Assembly: GCA_001795245.1 (NCBI GenBank)
Contig: MGOD01000086.1
Coordinates: forward strand, 1 to 8,132
Reading direction: 5' to 3'
Source: Chloroflexi bacterium RBG_16_70_13
Lineage (GTDB): Bacteria; Chloroflexota; Limnocylindria; Limnocylindrales; CSP1-4
DNA length: 8,132 nucleotides
Positions 5,025 through 8,132 of this stretch are shown here, one piece after another. Numbering within the stretch: position 1 is the stretch's first letter; every line of letters starts with the position of its first letter. Under the pieces are notes generated by a model. The model was not told the DNA's origin. It did not search any database and saw only the letters and a program-made list of their open reading frames with translations. A program made the position numbers and the translations under genes.

Positions 5025-6909
5025 ATTCCTCCTCGGCTCGGGTGCCCCGCCGCCGCATGGCGAGGAGCCCGACCGCGATGATCGCGACGAGAGCCGCGAT
5101 GCCGACGATCAGCACCGTGCTGTCCGTCGAGCCCGTCCCTGAGCCGCTGCCGGACGGGGCCGGCGTGGCCCCGGCGCTCGGGGCTGCCACCGACGGCTCC
5201 GCGGTGGGCACCGCCGTCAGGTCGGTCAGCTTCGTGTAGCCGAACGAGCCATAACCGAACAGCGGCGTGCCGCCCTCGCTCGGCTGGTTCGTCCAGCCCC
5301 CGAACCGGTCCGTCCGGTAGGCGTGGAGCTCGGCGTCGTAGTACAGGATGATGTAGGGGGCCTCGTCGTAGACGAGGTTCTGCATCTCGGCCAGAATCCC
5401 CTTCCGGGTCGCCTCGTCCGATTCCGCCCGCTGGGCGAGGAACAGCTCGTCGTAGTGCGGGTTGGAGTAGAAGCTGTCGCTCGAGAACCCGATCTCCTCT
5501 GACCGGAAGAAGTTGAGGAGCGAGGTCGGATCCGGGTCACCGACCCAGCCCCACATGTAGATGTCGTAGTCGCCGGGGCCGTTCGGCGGGCCGGTGACGG
5601 CGTCGATGAGCGCGCCCTCCTCGGTCACCGCGGCGTCGACCGCGATCCCCAGCCCGTCGAACCACTCGACGATGAACTGGGCGTTGGTGGCGTTCTCCTC
5701 CTCGGAGTCGGGCCACGTCAGCCGGAGGTTGATCGGGGCGCCCGACTTGTCGAGCCGGCGGCCTTCGGCGTCGAGGACGTAGCCGGCCGCGGTCAGGCGG
5801 CGATCGGCCTCGGCCAGGTCGAAGGTGCGGGGATTGTCTGGCTCCACGTGCCAGCGGGTGTGGAAGGGCGGGATGATGGTGGTCCCCGGCGCGCCGTAGC
5901 CGCCGAGGGTGGCCTCGACGAGGGCGTCCTGGTCGATGGCGTAGCCGAGGGCGTCACGGAAGGCGACGTCGGACAACGCGGCGGTCGATCCGCCATAGCC
6001 CTCCGAGTTGCCGCCGGTGTTGAACGACAGCTCGGTGTAGCCGTTGGCGATGCCCTCCACGGTCTGGATGTCCGGCTCGTCGGCGAGGTCGGTGAACTGG
6101 TCGGCGAGGACGCCGCGGACGTAGTCGATCTCGCCGGTCTTGAGCGCCTGGACCGCGGTGTCGATGCTGCCGAAGTGCTGGATGACGATCTCGTCGGGCG
6201 CGCCCTGCTCGTCTCGCCAGTCGTTCGGGTTGCGGGCGAAGCGGACGAAGTTGCCGGGCTCGAACTCGACCGCCTGGTAGGGCCCGGTGCCCACGACCGG
6301 CGGCTCGTTGAGGAACGGCTCGACACCCTCGTGATTGCCGATCTCCTCGAGCGTACGGGCGCTCCAGAGGTGCTCGGGCAGGATCGGGACGTAGGACTGG
6401 AGCAGGAGCGTGTTCTCGAACTCGGTCTCGATGACGACCGTCGTCTCGTCGGTCGCCTCGACCGAGACGACGCCCGCGTTGAGCAGGTAGCCGTCGAGGT
6501 AGCACTGGCCCAGGCAGCCGTAGTCCGTGTCGACGGCGTCGAGAATGAGCTGGAAGGTGTAGACGACGTCGGCCGAGGTCGCCGGCTCGCCATCCGACCA
6601 GAGCATCCCGGGCCGGGTGTGGAACGTCCAGGTCGTGCCGTCCTGCTCCCATGACTCCGCGAACCCGGGCACGGGTTCCAGGTCCTGGCCGAAGTTCACG
6701 AGCAGGTCGTAGTTGAGGGTGAAGACCTCGAAGTCGGCGACCACGACCGAGTTCCAGGGGTTCAGGACCTGGATGTCCTGGTCCGTGCCCGCCCGAAGGA
6801 TCAAGTGTTCGGCGCCGGCCACCGGCGCCAGCGACGGCGACAGCCCGGCAAGGATCAGCCCGATGGTCGCCGCGGCTGCGGCGAGGCGGGCACGAATGGA
6901 CGATCGCAT
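5023..6909 (-). CDS. Extracytoplasmic substrate-binding protein of the Opp/Dpp importer, C-terminally membrane anchored
   Basis: A 628-residue family 5 (SBP_bac_5) solute-binding protein that captures the ligand outside the membrane and delivers it to the permease pair. Residues 1-33 form a signal peptide: RSSIRAR, a hydrophobic core, then VAGA before Glu34, a good AXA cleavage site. There is no lipobox cysteine. The binding domain covers about 36-570, with family hallmarks NPWNS, LVPGFAESW-like EPVPGFAESW (78-87), WTFHTRPGMLWSDGEP (94-109), SADVVYTF (112-119), VVGTGPYQ, and the late YDIYMWGW and EAPYIILYYD segments. A CLGQC pair (132-136) could form a local disulfide. The end is a Ser/Pro/Ala/Gly-rich linker (about 565-598), one transmembrane helix (599-618) and a basic tail RRRGTR followed by EEE. 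This makes a membrane-tethered protein with the body outside, as in archaeal and some bacterial homologs. The ATG at 6909 is fixed by a strong Shine-Dalgarno sequence and the signal peptide; upstream in-frame sequence is noncoding shadow. Ligand (peptide, oligosaccharide or other) is unresolved. Confidence 0.93.
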   Translation of the reverse strand: MRSSIRARLAAAAATIGLILAGLSPSLAPVAGAEHLILRAGTDQDIQVLNPWNSVVVADFEVFTLNYDLLVNFGQDLEPVPGFAESWEQDGTTWTFHTRPGMLWSDGEPATSADVVYTFQLILDAVDTDYGCLGQCYLDGYLLNAGVVSVEATDETTVVIETEFENTLLLQSYVPILPEHLWSARTLEEIGNHEGVEPFLNEPPVVGTGPYQAVEFEPGNFVRFARNPNDWRDEQGAPDEIVIQHFGSIDTAVQALKTGEIDYVRGVLADQFTDLADEPDIQTVEGIANGYTELSFNTGGNSEGYGGSTAALSDVAFRDALGYAIDQDALVEATLGGYGAPGTTIIPPFHTRWHVEPDNPRTFDLAEADRRLTAAGYVLDAEGRRLDKSGAPINLRLTWPDSEEENATNAQFIVEWFDGLGIAVDAAVTEEGALIDAVTGPPNGPGDYDIYMWGWVGDPDPTSLLNFFRSEEIGFSSDSFYSNPHYDELFLAQRAESDEATRKGILAEMQNLVYDEAPYIILYYDAELHAYRTDRFGGWTNQPSEGGTPLFGYGSFGYTKLTDLTAVPTAEPSVAAPSAGATPAPSGSGSGTGSTDSTVLIVGIAALVAIIAVGLLAMRRRGTRAEEE

Positions 6910-7012
6910 GGCTCCTCCTCCTGCGGCCCCCAGGCCGGATTCGCAGGGTCCCACACCGCGGTGTCGCATCGCAAGCCGGAATCGTCGCTGACCCGCGATG
7001 CGGATCGCCGGA
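6910..7012 (-). promoter_or_regulatory. Gap between oxidase and binding-protein genes with palindromes; possible operator or promoter
   Basis: This 103-bp stretch is the longest noncoding gap in the window. It holds a perfect 12-bp palindrome ACACCGCGGTGT (6953-6964) and, next to it, inverted arms CGCATCGC (6965-6972) and GCGATGCG (6995-7002) separated by 22 nt. The palindrome could be a dimeric regulator site for the importer operon, or part of a hairpin between two genes of one transcript. No clear -35/-10 pair is readable, so whether a promoter starts here is open. Confidence 0.35.
6912..6922 (-). promoter_or_regulatory. Shine-Dalgarno sequence for the binding-protein gene
   Basis: The minus strand reads AGGAGGAGGAG directly ahead of the ATG at 6909; the outermost AGGAGG is spaced 7 nt from it. 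It is the best ribosome binding site in the window and fits a gene whose product is usually made in excess over the permeases. It also fixes the start at 6909. Confidence 0.8.
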
Positions 7013-7022
7013 TCAGATCCGG
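7008..7022 (-). other. Inverted repeat across the oxidase stop codon
   Basis: CCGGATC and GATCCGG flank a single A, making a 15-bp interrupted palindrome over the oxidase TGA (7013-7015). As RNA it could form a short 5-bp GC-rich stem. No T-run follows on the minus strand, so it is not a standard intrinsic terminator; a weak attenuating role or chance are equally possible. Confidence 0.3.
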
Positions 7023-8132
7023 AAGTCGGGCGTCGGGTGCTCCTCGAGCAGGATCGGGCGATCGACCCGGAAGGCCTCGATCTCGCCGGCCGAGGGCGTC
7101 CCGCCGTCGAGGACCAGCTCGACGAGGATCCGGCCGAGGACCGAGGCGAACTTGAAGCCGTGGCCGGCGCCGAGAGCCAGGACGACGCCCGGATGGTCGG
7201 GCAGGCGGTCGACGACGAAGTCGCGGTCGGGCGTGAGGGTGTAGATGCAGGTCTTCGTGACGATGTCCGGTCCGACCGCGCCGGGCAGGTGGCGCTCGAG
7301 GAAGCGGACGACGCGGGCGTGGGCCTCGAGATCGATATCGAACGTCCGGTGCTCGATGTCGATGGCCCGGCCACCGACGTCCTGGGCGGCCTTGGGACCG
7401 GCCTCGCCGTAGGTCGGGAACCCGTAGAACGCCGGCTCGTCCATCCAGATCCAGATAGGGAAGCGATCCGGGGCGAAGGCGGCCGGGTCGGGGCAGGCGA
7501 AGTAGGTGACCTGCTCGCGGGTGATCGTCAGCGGCAGCCGCCGGCCGAGCGGGGCCAGGACCTGGTTCGTCCAGGCGTCGGCGGCCAGGACGACCGCCCC
7601 GGTTCGGTGGACCGTGCCGTCGGCGGTCACGATCTCGAGCTCGCCGCCGGCATCGCGGACGGTGACGACGGGCGTCCGGTCGAGCAGCACGGCGCCGTTG
7701 GCGACGGCAAGGGCCCGGTGCGCAGGGTTGGCGCGGTTCGGGTCGGCGATGCCCGATTCGGCCTGGAAGACGACCGACGCATCGTGGGGCAGGTGCCACT
7801 GGGGCCAGCGCCGCATCGCCTCGGCGGCATCGAGGCGCTCGAAGGGCACGCCCTCGGCCTCGAGGCTCTCCGTGTAGTCGGCCTCGTCGGTCACGCTGTC
7901 GGCCGGGAAGATGTCGAGGCCGCCGGTCCTCGTCACGATCCTCGTGCCGGAAGCCGCCTCGACCTCCGCCCACGTCGCGTACGCCCGCCTGGCGAGCCGG
8001 ACGTAGTCGGGCCGGTGGTACGAGAGCCGGATGATCCGGGAGTGGTCGCGGGAGGCGCCGTTGGGGTGATCGAGCTCGAACTGCTCGAGGCCGAGGACAC
8101 GCGTGCCCGGCCTCTCCGCGGCCCAGTGGGCC
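7013..8132 (-). CDS. FAD-dependent amine oxidase, monomeric sarcosine oxidase / N-methyltryptophan oxidase family (5' end missing)
   Basis: The last 372 residues of a cytoplasmic flavoenzyme of the DAO superfamily. Monomeric sarcosine oxidase oxidizes sarcosine with O2 to glycine, formaldehyde and hydrogen peroxide. The frame is open to the right edge. The visible protein starts just after the expected GxGxxG dinucleotide loop and continues with TRVLGLEQF (10-18), where Glu16 should bind the FAD ribose. NGASRDHSRIIR (24-35) matches the NGSxxGDTRIIR motif of the family, with Arg32 and Arg35 aligned to Arg49 and Arg52 of the Bacillus enzyme; Arg28 falls where His45 is expected. KTCIYTLTPDRDF has Cys295 at the covalent flavin position, and GHGFKF has Lys327 at the oxygen-activating Lys position. 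About 17-20 residues are missing, so the start should lie roughly 50-60 bp beyond the edge. A GTG at 7936 is an internal Val codon, not the start. Substrate may be sarcosine, another N-methyl amino acid or an imino acid; the family also contains pipecolate oxidases. Confidence 0.9.
   Translation of the reverse strand, partial: AHWAAERPGTRVLGLEQFELDHPNGASRDHSRIIRLSYHRPDYVRLARRAYATWAEVEAASGTRIVTRTGGLDIFPADSVTDEADYTESLEAEGVPFERLDAAEAMRRWPQWHLPHDASVVFQAESGIADPNRANPAHRALAVANGAVLLDRTPVVTVRDAGGELEIVTADGTVHRTGAVVLAADAWTNQVLAPLGRRLPLTITREQVTYFACPDPAAFAPDRFPIWIWMDEPAFYGFPTYGEAGPKAAQDVGGRAIDIEHRTFDIDLEAHARVVRFLERHLPGAVGPDIVTKTCIYTLTPDRDFVVDRLPDHPGVVLALGAGHGFKFASVLGRILVELVLDGGTPSAGEIEAFRVDRPILLEEHPTPDFRI

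Noticed and set aside
6910..7374. In-frame 155-codon extension of the binding protein upstream of 6909
   Set aside because: It overlaps the oxidase gene in a Ser/Arg-rich shadow frame. The strong Shine-Dalgarno sequence and signal peptide place the start at 6909.
7013..7936. Oxidase gene starting at the GTG at 7936
   Set aside because: The same frame continues upstream without a stop to the window edge and encodes the conserved NGxSxxxSRIIR and ADP-ribose-binding region, so the start lies outside.

Overview
The window is dense, very GC-rich coding DNA with GTG starts, GTGA gene overlaps and almost no intergenic space. It looks like chromosomal DNA of a high-GC bacterium. A substrate-binding protein held by a C-terminal membrane helix, together with the flavor of the ATPases, suggests a Chloroflexota-like lineage or a deep actinobacterial one. 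This placement is inference from style, not from a marker gene. I see no rRNA, tRNA, CRISPR array or insertion sequence.

Layout. Positions 1-84 hold what appears to be the last 27 codons of an unidentified plus-strand gene. Next comes a plus-strand aquaporin (121-792) with both NPA motifs and a good Shine-Dalgarno sequence. Everything downstream reads on the minus strand. In transcription order (right to left) it is: a FAD-dependent amine oxidase of the monomeric sarcosine oxidase / N-methyltryptophan oxidase family (7013 to beyond the right edge, 5' end missing), a 103-bp gap, and a complete five-gene Opp/Dpp-type ABC importer. The importer consists of a substrate-binding protein (5023-6909), a B-type permease (4011-4988), a C-type permease (3070-4014), a D-type ATPase (1997-3073) and an F-type ATPase (789-2000).

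How it works together. The binding protein captures a ligand outside the membrane, the two permeases form the channel, and the two ATPases power uptake. The last three genes each start with a GTG that overlaps the previous TGA by 4 bp (GTGA), which points to translational coupling. The oxidase lies upstream on the same strand and may act on what the importer brings in, for example an N-methylated amino acid or a compound that releases one. That link rests on proximity only.

Most notable details: (i) a perfect or near-perfect 21-bp tandem repeat, four copies, at the 5' end of the F-type ATPase gene, each copy encoding MSAGGAG and supplying an in-frame ATG; (ii) a binding protein with no lipobox and instead a Ser/Pro/Ala linker plus a C-terminal transmembrane anchor; (iii) a tail-to-tail overlap of the aquaporin and ATPase genes that share a CTAG inside a 14-bp palindrome. 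No clearly new biological system is visible; this is mainly an ordinary transport locus with several unusual details.
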